Positions 44,376-55,761 of a stretch of DNA of 64,000 nucleotides are shown here, piece by piece (within the stretch, counting starts at the first letter, position 1; each line of letters starts with the position of its first letter). The stretch comes from Moniliella sp. 'wahieum' (lineage: Eukaryota; Basidiomycota; Moniliellomycetes; Moniliellales; Moniliellaceae). The translations under genes and the position numbers were made by a program. The notes beneath the pieces are model-generated. The model did not search any database. It worked only from the letters and a program-made list of their open reading frames with translations, and was not told where the DNA came from. The stretch is taken from contig RSEE01000094.1 in assembly GCA_003971905.1 (NCBI GenBank), positions 186,001 to 250,000 of the forward strand, in the 5' to 3' direction.

Positions 44376-46547
44376 TTATATGCGTGGATCTTGTCGGACG
44401 TCAAGCGAACAATGGGGACGATGAGGTATGGCGTAGAAACGGGTTAGGAGCCAAGCAGGGTATGAGGAAAATGGCCCTGCCGCACGTTGGACACTGGGCC
44501 ATAAACAGTTACGACGGACGAAAGAGAGACCAGTCTTCGATATGCAGTGTCCTCGCAGCGGCAAGGAAGGATTGGTAAAAGTGTGCTTCTTCCTCAGTCT
44601 CTGGTGGAACAAGAAACTGAAGCCACGTAGGGGCGGGAAAGGATCGGTACGATGTGGATCTGAGGCAGGGGGCACTGCCGCCGACTCAGGCTGTCCCGCC
44701 AAGGACAACCCCAGTGCAGCGCCGGGTGCGTCGACCCTGGTTGGCTGCTCCGTGCTTTCCGTGCGTAAAAGGTGGGGGCGTGCGCGACTAGTAAAACCAT
44801 AGTGATCTGAATGTCGCTTGACCGGGCGAAACCGGAGGAATAGAGAAAAGGGCAATGTGAACAATACGTTGAGGACCATCTGGAGCCCCGTCCTTCCTCT
44901 TGGTCGGGCCTCGAAGCCCGTCAAAAGTGGTTCTGCCACCGTGGGGACAAATTCGGTTGAGCTGTCCCGACGGGGGGCGGTCTTGCGCCTCTCCGCCCCC
45001 CAGGCGGCATAATCACCTGTAGTCCAGAAAGTAACCAAGGTTGTGGAGTGCGCGATACCTGCCCTGGCTGCCATGTTACGCGAGAGGGAGCGACCCAGCA
45101 ACTGCCGGGTCTGTCCCCTCCGTTGGAGGAGGTGGTGCAGTAGCCGCCCCCCTGCCACCGGGAGGTGAAAGGGGCGCGTCCATCGGAATGGAAACTCCAA
45201 CCGGAAGAGTTTGTGTCGGCCGGTCGGCCAGCCGGGCGAGAACTGGGAGCAGCCGAAAGAGGGAAGGAGGCGTGGCAGAGGGTGCCGATGTAACCAGCCG
45301 AGCTGTCATAGTAGGGGCTGCAGCTGCCTCCAACGTCACGACGGTTGCTGCTGCGGGCGAAATGAGAGAGGGTGGGGAGGGAGAAGGGGCGGTAGCCCTG
45401 ACTTCGGGCTCTCCATGAGATGCTGCAGCCGGGGAGGGCGTGGCCTGTAATGGTGATGGAGAGGGGACGATGCTTGTGCTTGATACTGCACTACGTTGAG
45501 CGCCGCCCTCTAGTAGCACCCCTTCAGCGTTCACATCGGACTGGCCACTGCTTTCGCTGATGCTCATTCCGCTGAAACTGCTTGACGCTGGAGAAAGGAA
45601 GAGGATGTCAATAAAACCCGTGCACCCAGATAAAAAACACACAGAAGAGAGAGACATAGGATTACCTTGCGCACCATTTGTCGTGCCGTGGACAGCCTCG
45701 TACTGGCACCGTTAGACCCGCACCTCCGTTGCTACGGGAACCAGGGCTGTGGTTCCCGTTGCTATCGCCGTTGCTAAGGTTGTTGATGACTTGATTAGCA
45801 CTTGAACCCACGCTAGGACCAGAGTGTTGGTTGCGAGAAGCCAAGTGACGACGGAGGGACGAAGTACGGCCCGATGAAAACCCTGATGAGCTGATGGCGG
45901 ATTGGACCCCGGAATAGTAGCCGGAAGCTGTAGAGTCCTCAGTCCTTACAGATTCTTCCGTTGTTGTCTCTACAACTCCTGGTGAAAGAGGAGAGTCACT
46001 TGGTCCGGGTCTGGGACTGACATCAAACCGGGTGGGCAAAGGAGAAGGGGCGAGGGCAAGAAGATCCATCAACACTGGCTCGCTGAGTATTTGGAAGCGA
46101 CCAATGCCAGACCGGTGCGACAGAGCAGCGAATGACCTCTTATGGAAGCCGCTGTCGCATTCCCCGGGTTCCTTGCGTCCCCAACGGTCAAGAGTGTGGC
46201 TTGAGGGGGGCAGAGGCGACACGCTCTTCTTCCAGAGGTTGATGTGAAGGAGGATGGGTGGGAGACACATGGGCCGAGGGAGGGGAGGGACGAGGAGGGG
46301 GAGGTGATCTGTTGAGCCAGAGCTCGATGATGGAACCGTCTGAGGTAGACACGAGGGTTTCCTTGTTGGATGGCTCTCGTCGGATGGCGCGAGCATCGAT
46401 AAAGCCAGACGGGAGAACGACGGTTATGCGTCCGGAGAAGAGAGGCCGACGGTAACCATCGTCAGTCTCCTGCTGGCCTACTGTCACATCCTCGAACAAT
46501 GGGTCGAGGTGTTGTTGTTGGGGTGCAATATCACTGTCGCCTGGCAT
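44376..46547 (-). CDS. Ser/Pro-rich protein of unknown function with a C-terminal hydrophobic segment
   Basis: ATG 46547 (MPGDSDIAPQQQHLDPLFED) leads into a beta-rich looking stretch (RITVVLPSGFIDARAIRREP). Long Ser/Asn/Pro-rich sequence follows, with QVINNLSNGDSNGNHSPGS. A good intron lies at about 45602-45665 (GTAATC..CTCCAG), joining NGAQ to SSSFSGMSISESSGQSDVNA. A second likely intron is 45009-45070 (GTAACA..CTACAG), after AVAGSLPL. The last part includes a hydrophobic segment LQMVLNVLFTLPFSLFLRF, then PVKRHSDHYGFTSRARPH. This suggests a disordered cytosolic arm with one membrane segment near the C-terminus. No family recognised. Frames shift without introns near 46200 and 45720, probably indels. 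The stop position (44376 or earlier) is uncertain. Confidence 0.5.
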
Positions 46548-47492
46548 GGCCTCCAGTTGGGCGTACGAGGGGCTTTACTTATGTGGGTTTGTGGGAAGGC
46601 CACAGGGAGAAGGCGACGATGCTGAGGTGGCGGCGTGTTGGTGGGGAGGCTGAGCGAGGGGGAATGCGCTGAACGGGGGTTTTCACATTGCCCTCTACCC
46701 AACGCCCGACACGGAAGTGGCGTCGCTCATGGTTGCTCTGGGTACGAGAAGGGTCCGGGCGGCGGTGGTTGACGCATGTGGCAGGGATCTGGCGCTGTGA
46801 TTTTTTGTCGACAATGCGCTGTTCTGTTAAAAGCGCAAATGTGGTGCTGCCGTAGGGTGCCTGCCGCTTGAATGAGGCAGCTGCCGCCTCTCTCGCATGC
46901 TGGTATAGTCACTACCTGTTAGTCACTGTGGCCGTCACGAAGGGGGCAGCGCAGGCAGCGTGTGTGAACGTGGGTGTCGGATGGAAGAGCCGATGGGCCA
47001 CTTGCCCATCAGCAGTTCGTCTCGAGTAGTCACTGGTCCCTGATGAACGGACTCCTCAGTACTCAGTTACTGAGTGGTGGAGGACTGAGTACTGAGTACT
47101 GACTCCGAGTACTGAGGACGGGCTGTCTTCCCGCGGTGCCGTCAGATCTCAGAGGCCAGAGGTCAGAGAGCGCGTCGCCGGTTCATGGACAGACGAGCCT
47201 CTTCTACTCCCGCGTCACGCGTCATGTCGTCATACCCGTTCCCACTATTTATACCAGTGCTTCTGGTCCCTGGCGGCGGGAGTGTGCCCACTGGTAATGT
47301 TCAAACATCGGGCCGCACTAGGCCAGAGCACGCCGGGCTCAGCCTCGTCTATCGTCCGAGTGCGTCAGGTCAGGGCAGGTGCCAGCCACTGGCCAAGGCC
47401 AGCGCGCTCAGCAGAGCCGCGCGAGGCGCATCGCACACACAGCTACCAGATCCACCCCCACCGCCCTCTCTTCCTACCCGCCTCCGCCGTCG
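46548..47492. other. spacer between divergent genes
   Basis: Holds AGTACT heptads (47056-47106), a TCACGCG/TCATGTCG pair near 47215 and a TATA-like TATTTATA at about 47247, some 245 bases before the hydrolase start. No gene supported. Confidence 0.5.
47056..47106. repeat. TCAGTAC / TGAGTAC heptads
   Basis: TCAGTAC and TCAGTTAC (47056-47070), then TGAGTAC twice and TGACTCC (47086-47106): TGA or TCA plus the palindrome GTAC. Confidence 0.85.
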
Positions 47493-50400
47493 ATGGCGCT
47501 CAATGCTGTTGCGCTCGGCGCACGCATCTACCCCGCTGTCGTCCGCACCCTTTTCTCTCACTACACGCGCCGCCTCGTACGCCGCACCCCCCGCCCTGGG
47601 CCGGCTGACCCCGACTCGATCGCCCGCATCTCCTCCCACTCCACAGCCCCCGCCAAGCGTCTCGTCCGGCCACACCTCCGCTCCCGCCGTACCCGCTCCC
47701 GCAAGCCCCGCTCCCATTCCCATGGCGGCTCTGATTTGGCCGATGAGCAGGCCCTGTACGACCTCGCCCTCTCTGTCGCGCGCATCTTTGTCAAGGCCAT
47801 GTGCCAGGACACGGCCGAGTCTATCCAGCGCTTTGCCAGCATGCCTCTTCCCGTGCCAGCCCATGTGCGTGCCCAAACGACCCAGGTGCCGACACCCGCC
47901 ATCCACAAGGCTGCGGCTGTGATCACAGACCACTTTACTGGCATTCCCGGCGACCCCCATGCCCTGGACCCCCTTTTGGGGGGACATCGTTGGTGGCAGG
48001 TTCGGCCTTGCCCTCTCCAAGCCGAGTGGGTTGTTCCCGCACGCACGATTCGCCGTCGTGCGGCCGAGATGGGTAAACGCAAGCGTGATCGCTTACGCGC
48101 TCTGTTTCAATCTACCCCCGTCCTGATAACAGCCATACCGCCTTGACTACCTCGATACCCCCAGAACCTTCTCCAGGCGCATTGGATACAGGAAAAAGCC
48201 GGAATTTGCCCTTACCTGAAGCTCCTGAGTCTCGCTTTGACCTTGCGGATGAAAATCTGGTGCGGACTCGGGTAGCCGTCCCAGAACGGATCCTTCGCCA
48301 AACTTCCCTTCGTCTGCACCGCCCAACGTCTCGTCCCGCAAACCAATGCGCTCTCCCTCCGACATCAAGCTTGGCCAATTCGTTCGCGGGGCCCGGAAGA
48401 ACCTGTCGACATTCCGAAAAGCGTCAAAGGAGTCAAGCTACTTTAGTGCTCGTGGCTCCGATGCGGAACACACGGACCGCTCCTTTGCCTCCCGCCCTGG
48501 ATCGCCGTCCACAACAGAGAGGCCCATGTCTCCCTATTAGGGGGTGCTGTACTCACCGCCGATCCAGGCTGCTTCAGACACAGAGGAGGAGGAATCCTTT
48601 TCGGACATGGTCACCATACCGCCCACGATGCCCACCAACTGTTGCGCGTTTTGTCTGGGCATGGCCCACAAACATGCCACGAGCGACCCCGCGGACAGAC
48701 GGGGCGTGTGGCGGGTACCTCGGATGCTACCCCTAGTGAGTCCGACTGGGGAGATGAGGCTGATGAGGAGAATGTTGATCATGCGGCTCGGAACATGAAT
48801 TGTTTGACATTGACCCACGCAAGCTGAACCGTATCATGCTTTACTGTCATGGCGGAGCTTATTAGTGCGTATTTTGCTTTGTTGCTTTTGTCATTGTTGG
48901 ATGGTTTCTGACCCCATCGTCCCTACATTAGTTTTGGTTCCAATGATACCCATCGTATGATGGTCGCTCGTTATGCGCGTGACATGGACGGCGCTGCTTT
49001 TCTGTCAATACCGTCTCGCGCCACAATATCCATTCCCTTGTGGCTTACACGACATGCTGGCTGCCTACCTTTACCTTGTTTCCCCCGCTCCAGATACATG
49101 CACGGGCAATACGGGTGAACAAGACACCACTTCGGATACTTCCAATGTACATAAGACCAAGTGGGGATTGGGCATAGATCCCCGCAAAGTTATTTTGTCT
49201 GGCGATTCGGCTGGGGGGGGCATGATGCTGGCGCTGCTGCAGGTTTTGCGGGACATGGGACTCCCCCTTCCAGCTGGGGCAGCCTTAATCTCACCGTGGT
49301 CCGACTTGACGCACTCCTTCCCTTCCATCGTTCCCAACCTGAAAAAGGACTATATTCCCGATCACGGATTCATTCACAAGCCGTCAGTTCTCTGGCCCGC
49401 CCCGAAAGACACAGATGTCCCGGCTACATCGACTTCAACACTTCCTTCTCGTTCGCATGTCTTCAAGTCCCAACACAAAGAGAAGGAGGAGCGTCCCGAG
49501 AAAAACATCAGCCCTTGGGACACAGTCTCATGGAGTCTGTTATACAGCAAGAAGATAATCTGGCCGCACAACGCCGTGTTTCTCACCCCCCTGTTGAGGA
49601 GGCCAGGGAGGCTCCTGTTCCAGCCTCGGATGCGGCCCGGGTTGACAACGAACCATCCCTGGACCAGGCTCTTCAGCAAACGCAGGGGAACATTGTCGCC
49701 GAAGGAGCTGGGCCGTCCATTTCCACACCTGTCCCAAGTCCTGCTGCGATTCAGCAGGCTTTATCCGACTCGTTTGGGCCACGACCTCCTTTGCCTGATC
49801 CGGTGGTGAGGGTCACCATGGAATCAGGACGTGGAACAACAGGGGTGCGGGAACTCAAGATCTATAACCAGATCCAATTGTACGCCACCAATGGCCAGCT
49901 CGCCCACCCTCTTGTCTCACCAGCCTTGGCTGGTAGCCTGGGCGGACTACCTCCCTCTACATTTTGGCCGGCAACAACGAGGCGCTGCGAGACGAAATCA
50001 TATGGACGGCGCATCGAGCTGCACACCCAGACAAGTATCCGCTCCCCCCCATTTGGTCAAGCGGGGCGGAACAATGGTTGAAGCTCAGCAGCGATTCGAC
50101 AACCAACCCACTCAGGTACACCTGCAAGTCTGGGACGATGGTGTGCATGTAATGCCAGCCTTTTCGTTTACCTATCCAGGCCACTTGATGTACCATGCGA
50201 TCGCTTCGTTTGCAAGGCCATTACAGGTGCGCCGGTCAAGTTACTTGCTCGGACGGATGGAACGGATGAGTGGGTACCCCAGGACCCTCCTGACGGGACG
50301 GGCGATCCGGATCATGGCGTTGATCGGCACGAGTTTGCCTATTCGAAGCAGGAGCCGATTGAACGGCCGCAGCTTCACGACCACATGATCCGTGAGCGGG

Positions 50401-51154
50401 TGTCGGTGCATGGCATTGTACGTCCGATGGAGCCCGAACATCTCATGCCAGCCCTCACTGTCACTCGTGAGCATGTGGGGGTGATCCAGCCGGGCCCAGC
50501 GAGGCTGTTTGAGGATGTGCATCGACTTGGGACCACAAGTTCAAACGCGAGCCCAAGCGCATTGCGGCCATACGCAAAGAGGTTCGACTTCAAGCCCATG
50601 CTGCTCTTAATCTCGCCAAAGCCGATGCGGATGTCGTGCGAGGGGTCAAGGCAACCCTCCCCTCCTTCAATCAAAACAAATACCTTTTCTCACCCCCACC
50701 GCCATCATCATCAACACCATCAACCAGACTCGCACCCACACTATCATACCTCACCCACGAATCTCAAGCCCCCCTCACTCCAAACGCCTGGTGCGTTGCA
50801 ATCGGCCAGATTGGATTCTTCCAATGCGGGAGTTGATTCAGGGCCGGATGGAGAGTTACGCCCAACAGACTTTGTGGGGTCAGGTTCTCCTTCCAGAGCG
50901 TTTTCCTCTCTACTGCGGCCACTTCCCCTGCCCCGCATTCCTTCCAGCCCAATACTCTACAAGCGAAATCGGGACTGCACCATGCACCCAGTCTGGTGGG
51001 TCGTCATTTGAACTTTACTTCACTCGACTTGGTGGGGGAGACCCCCCCTCCCACAGCAATCGCTGGCCGCATTGACACTCCCGAGGCGCTGGACTTGCTC
51101 CGCTTGGGCATTGAGGAAGTCCGTCTTCGTGGCCAAGGGCTTCGCACTAACTAG
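47493..51154 (+). CDS. long HSL-family alpha/beta hydrolase (lipase/esterase)
   Basis: Fungal hormone-sensitive-lipase-type esterase, probably acting on lipid or steryl esters. ATG 47493 gives MALNAVALGARIYPAVVRTL and a long N-terminal region with a basic stretch (RTIRRRAAEMGKRKRDRLRA) and an acidic stretch (SESDWGDEADEENVDHA). The catalytic part starts with the oxyanion motif LYCHGGAYYFGS, split by intron 48865-48931 (phase 2). It has QYRLAPQYPFPCGLHDMLAA, the nucleophile elbow GDSAGGG at about 49201, PAGAALISPWSDLTHSFPSI, and the catalytic-His region VWDDGVHVMPAFSFTYPGH (about 50129-50190). The C-terminal tail ends RIDTPEALDLLRLGIEEVRL..RTN, TAG 51152-51154. Many single-base frame changes (near 48140, 48340, 48540, 48990, 49220 and others) break the open frame. 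Since all motifs are intact I read them as consensus indels; a decaying gene is the alternative. Confidence 0.78.
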
Positions 51155-51573
51155 TCGTACCTTTTGATCCTATCTTACCATTTCCTGTCTCTTTTGCTTC
51201 GTCGCTCATTTTGCACATGAACTCGTCGTTTTTGCTTTGATATATTTGCTTCATCCTGATATCCTCTTGTTAAAACTGCCATTGAATTGACACTCTTTTC
51301 AAGGGCATTGGAGTTGATTTCATAACAGCAACTCTTCAGTCATTTCACTGACCTTGTCTCTTTCTTTCCAACCCGTTAAAGCAGCTAGCCGAGTAAAGTA
51401 GGGTATCAATTCAGAGAAAGGCCGGGAACAAAACACACACAGGTAACCCTGCTATCCCGATGCGATAGCAGGGTTTAGAAGCAATCGAACACGACCACAG
51501 CAACCAAAAGTGGTCATGCACCCTCAGGAGTGAAAGGACCTAGGTTTGATTGGTGCTGGCTGTTGCCTCTGCC
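51155..51573. other. convergent spacer
   Basis: 3' UTRs of the hydrolase and DAD2. An inverted pair CCCTGCTATCxxxxxGATAGCAGGG at 51446-51472 could form a hairpin. No gene seen. Confidence 0.5.
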
Positions 51574-52247
51574 TCATCGGGGTTGGCTGCAACAAATCTC
51601 ATCGTCATCTACCGGGATACGGACCAAGGTGTTGACTTGAACTTGATCTTCATCCAGTGTCGCCAATGGATCTTCCTCCTCTGATGCCTCATTGCCGGCA
51701 CAAGGCGCCCCCCCCCTTTCTCCTCAGCAGCAGCTTGCCCTTCGGCCCCGCTGACGGCAGCAGTGTTCATCATAATGCCGGCAGTCTCCGTGGAGAGCAT
51801 AGCCAAATCAGCTACATTAACGACTCAGTACAGTCCATAACGAAGTATGATATATGACAGAGCAGAACGTACCCGAGAGATCTGGATGGCACGAAAGACG
51901 CCCTGCCAAGAAGCCATTACTGAGGCGAACGTCTCGGAGCCGTCAACAATCTCACCCACCCTTTCGTCCAATTTCTTGATCTCGTCAACGAGCTTGGCGG
52001 ATTGGTTCTCAAGCATGAGCAAGCATTGAAGCTCGGCTTGCTTTGATGTCCATCGCTTCTCAGACGCAGCCGACGAACCAAACCCAAAACTGCCAGGGGC
52101 GCTGCTGTTGGCCGATCCAGAAACAGAACCGGTGCTGGCATTGCCTAGAAATACCGATGGGCGAGCAGACGAGGCATTGCTTCCCAGTAAGGCACTGGGA
52201 CGACCCGTTGGGGGAGGTGGAAACACGGAGGGGCGCGAAGATGACAT
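51574..52247 (-). CDS. DAD2: DASH complex subunit Dad2
   Basis: Component of the DASH/Dam1 ring that couples kinetochores to spindle microtubules. ATG 52247 opens MSSSRPSVFPPPPTGRPSAL with a tandem RPS(A/V)(L/F)LG(N) motif. Then comes the coiled-coil core: KQAELQCLLMLENQSAKLVD, EIKKLDERVGEIVDGSETFA and SVMASWQGVFRAIQISR, matching Dad2 (KLVEQLxxLxxxFxxLADG, VLANWQNVFRxI). Intron 51812-51872 (GTACGT..ATGTAG). Exon 2 has the acidic C-terminal piece ending VNTLVRIPV, as in Dad2. Two single bases are missing, one at the splice junction and one in a nine-C plus-strand run (51708-51716). With both, the length is a multiple of three. Divergent from the uricase gene. Confidence 0.85.
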
Positions 52248-53063
52248 CGACTGGGGCAGGTTCAACTTATGGAGGTGTCTGTGGTAGCCTTTCGGTTCAC
52301 CGGCCGGGCGCGTCCAGCCCGAGAGCAACACGACGCGTATCATTAGATAAGCGACCGATATATTGGTCACGTGATTCATATTGCTGCCGGGGTTAAGCGT
52401 TGTGCCGCCGGGGTTAGGCCCCCATCGGGGGCCTGCCAAAAAAAAAAAAAGCCAAGGCCGCAGACACCTCTTCACACTCACACATGTGTCGAAGTTCAGT
52501 AACCCTCGGTCTCGCTGGAGTCGGTCGCAACAGTCAACGGAGCAGCTTCCGAGGCTCCGGGACCAATCAATCTTGTACTTCTGCAGCTACAGTTGCAAAA
52601 GGCTTACGGTTTCTCTCCCTTTTTAGCCGCTTCCCATTCCGCATCAGCAGTCGTCACTCCAGTCACTGTGGGCACGTATGTGGTTGTAGTTTTGGACGGA
52701 GAGAAGTATGACGTGTGCGCCTGCAACACAGCCGGAAACGGAAGAAGATTGTGATCTCTCTATGGTCGATAGTGACTGAGTACTGACTCCTCTTCTGAGA
52801 GCTCGGTCGTAGAACGAGATGTCAGAGCGCTTTAGTGACGGAAGGAGCTTGCTGCTATCAACGGTCTTATCTCCACGGATTTTTGTCCTACTACAAGATG
52901 GTATGAAAGGTGAGGCGTAGTACTATTAACCCATACTCGAAGTATTTAAACCTATCTGTGGTTCTCCTCTGGTTCGTTTTCTTATTTCCATCCAGCGACC
53001 AGCCCGCTTCTCTTTCCTCTCCTCACTGTGCCCACGTCTGTCGCCCACACTTTATCAGCTGCA
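52248..53063. promoter_or_regulatory. DAD2/uricase divergent intergenic region
   Basis: 816 bases. It includes a perfect 8-bp hairpin (AGGCCCCC-ATC-GGGGGCCT) at 52416-52434 followed by an A-run (52438-52451), and an AGTACTGA word near 52785. No gene supported. Confidence 0.5.
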
Positions 53064-54063
53064 ATGGTTCACCTCGACGACTACAGCTATGGCAAGGATC
53101 TGGTCCGCATTCTACGCATTGCGCGTGACCCGCTGGACAAGAGCAAGCACCACATTGCAGAGTACATTGTCCGCTGCCTTCTACGCGGGCCGATCAACAA
53201 GGAAAACAAGCTGGCCCAATCTTACACACATGGCGATAACTCCTTGGTGGTAACCACGGACTCGGTTAAGAACACACTCAATGTTCTGGCCAAGATGCTG
53301 GCGCCCGACGATGCGCTTGTACCGGAGCGCTTTTCCCTTCATACTGCTGCCCACTTTTTGGGCAAGTACGACCACCTGACTGGGGTAGATGTGACAATCC
53401 AGAAGCTCAAGTGGACGCGGATTGTTCTGGCTGACGGCCCTCACAAGCATTCATTTGTTCGTGACGGTAATGAAGTACGGACCGTGTACCTCGAGGCCCG
53501 TCGCGACACGGCAGGCGCGCCGGTGGTGAGCAAGCTCGAGGGTGGGTTGAAGGACGTGTTGGTGCTCAAGTCGACTGGCTCTGCCTTCCATGGATTCTAC
53601 AAGGATGAGTTTACCACCCTCGCCCCTGTCAACGATCGTATCTTTTCCACTGCGATCGACCTGACCTATTCTTTCAACATCCCCAGCACGCCTCTGCCCC
53701 AGCTTTTGTCCGCCAAGGATGGCTTGACCAACTTTGACGCGATTGCCGACTCGGCCAAAGCGCACACGATTCGTGTTTTGCGACGGACACCTCAGCCTCA
53801 GTGCAGGCAACCATGTTCACCATGGCTTCCGACATCCTCAACGATTCCCGTCCCTTCTTTCTGGCGTGGCAGGGCACAAATGGCTGGAAGATGTGGAGTA
53901 TGCTTTGCCGAACAAGCACTACGTCCCTGTGGATCTCTCCTTCAAGAACTTGTCCAACACCAACGAGAAGGATGCCGAGGTCTTCCTGCCACAGCAGCAC
54001 CCCTCGGGCTTGATCAAAGCCAAAATCTCGCGCAAGGATCCGTTCGCCAAGTCCAAGCTCTGA
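53064..54063 (+). CDS. urate oxidase (uricase), peroxisomal
   Basis: Oxidises urate to 5-hydroxyisourate in purine catabolism, in peroxisomes. ATG 53064: MVHLDDYSYGKDLVRILRIA, then YTHGDNSLVVTTDSVKNTLN (active-site Thr region), FLGKYDHLTGVDVTIQKLKW, DVLVLKSTGSAFHGFYKDEF, TTLAPVNDRIFSTAIDLTYS, ALPNKHYVPVDLSFKNL, and the end DPFAKSKL with PTS1 signal SKL, TGA 54061-54063. No intron. Two bases are missing: one in the T-run at 53780-53783 (restores VFATDTSASVQATMF) and one near 53873 before HKWLEDVEYALPNKHY. With both, the length is exactly 334 codons including the stop. The very end SKL and all family motifs are intact, so the gene is probably functional. Confidence 0.93.
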
Positions 54064-54484
54064 TGTTGCTCTCTGTTCAGAATCCTTCGATGAGATCGAT
54101 GAGAGACCTCCGATTTTGGGGTCCAAGACCAATTAGCATATGGTGCGTGCATTTAAGTTGTTATCCGTGTGACAGCCACCAACGTAGAGGTACGCTATAC
54201 CACACAAAAATTTTCACCTGCAAGCGATCTGATGATCAAATGAAACAAGTGTAAACTATACTCTGAGGGATGATAGTACCCCAGCAGAGCTGCCGATACC
54301 TTCAGCTGATTACAAGGTGCGACAGAGAGCCTGTTACCCGTTTTCCTTCAGACCACGATATTGAATCCGGTGACCGGTGACCATGAGGGAATGCATGGAA
54401 AATGAATTGCAGGCCCCCGGGGAGGGCAGTAGAGACAATTGAATGACGGCAATACATGAAAGGACAGACCCTGAGAAAGTGGAC
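54064..54484. other. convergent spacer
   Basis: 3' UTRs of uricase (+) and RRP46 (-). Contains GGTGACCGGTGACC at about 54369. No gene seen. Confidence 0.4.
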
Positions 54485-55469
54485 TTAGGCATTGAAACTC
54501 TTCCTAATAGAAAGGTACGTGTCCTTGGCCACTCCTCGACAAGCCGTGATGGCTTCCGATAGCTGAACACATGGTAAGGTTAGTCATTCTCAATGGGATC
54601 AAAAAACGGTGGGAACGTACTTGGGTCTTGTTAAAGACACCGGTTGCATCTGTGAGAATAAGAATATCATTCAGATCTTCCAAGGTGTTGGACTCGTCCT
54701 GCTCGGGTTGGTGACCAGAAAATAAGAAGGTGCAGACAAAGCTTGCTGTTGCCCGCTCTTCCTCCAAAGCTGTGGGTGCGGTCGAGAGGTGGTTACCGTC
54801 CGCCGCTCCTACAAGGAGGACAGCATGAGCGGCGACCAAGGTGCCACGTGCTGGGATGGCGGCATCCAGTAGCGCAGTCGAAAGGGCATTGAGCAAGACA
54901 GCCTTGTGGGAAGCACGGAGGCTAGCCGAACGGGTAAAGAGGGGAGGCGCAGGGGGACCCTGAACAAGCCAGTCGGGTATGGGTTCGGGTGCATCGAGAA
55001 TCTCCTCGTCATGCACCTGCGCCTCACGGGCCGAGTTATCATCCAAATCCGCCGGAGCCTCGACGATCTTACCGAGCGTGACACCGGCCGAGTCGGTGTC
55101 AGCGCCGGTGAGTTGGGTTGCGAGGCGAAGGAGGGAGCGCGGGAATTGCTTGACCAACAGGGCAGTGTTCAGCACGGATCGGATGGAGGTCTCAAACGAG
55201 CGGATCGCAACGCCCTCCCCTCCTCGCAGGGCACCCACTTTGACATCAAGGGTGGCGGCCTCTACTTGCTCATCGCGGAGCTTGGCCTCCATCGGGCCAA
55301 AGACGGCGGCAAAGGCAGAGACGTTGCCTAGGGCACGCCAGACAAGTTGTTAGCAATGCGAACTCCCTGACTCAAAACACGGCGAGGACACACACACCTC
55401 TCCTGAACGTAGCGCTTCCGTCGGCTGTGGGGGACGCCTTGAGGCGGATCTGGATGGCTGGGCGGCCAT
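54485..55469 (-). CDS. RRP46: exosome subunit Rrp46-like (RNase PH fold)
   Basis: Core ring subunit of the RNA exosome. Exon 1 55398-55469 (ATG 55469, MAAQPSRSASRR), intron 55328-55397 (GTGTGT..CCCTAG), exon 2 54621-55327, intron 54563-54620 (GTACGT..GTTCAG), exon 3 54485-54562. The first splice joins the RNase PH signature TADGSATFRRG to NVSAFAAVFGPMEAKLRDEQ. Further: FETSIRSVLNTALLVKQFPR and ALLDAAIPARGTLVAAHAVL (RNase PH 'AL.DAGIPMRDLVAA'). It ends SEAITACRGVAKDTYLSIRK and TAA 54487-54485. One base is missing in the C-run of exon 1 (between RR and TADGSA); adding it makes 286 codons. An insertion with LDDNSAREAQVHDEEILD is unusual. Rrp46 fits best; Mtr3 is the alternative. Confidence 0.82.
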
Positions 55470-55761
55470 GGGTAGCCACGACGAGCTGTATTCGCAAGAG
55501 TCCGATGGTGGGTTGCAATTGAAAAAAGCAGCTGCTGGCGGGCCAAATGAGATGCCCAGGCGGAACTGGAAAATCGCCACAGGTATTCCGCGCCCAGCGC
55601 ACGGGGCCAGTGTCCGCGCCTCCGCCCATGCGTCCCATTGAAGCTTCAGTTGCAATTCTGCTAATTCTGCCATCCAAGAAGGTCGCCTGGCTCGGCGGGG
55701 GTCAAGTGGAGCAGCCTGCTCTGCCTCGTTCTGTCCCCTCTCCACCATCCCCACCACCGTC
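55470..55761. promoter_or_regulatory. RRP46/TIM54 divergent promoter
   Basis: Only 292 bases lie between the two start codons, so a bidirectional promoter is likely. No TATA box seen. Confidence 0.5.
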
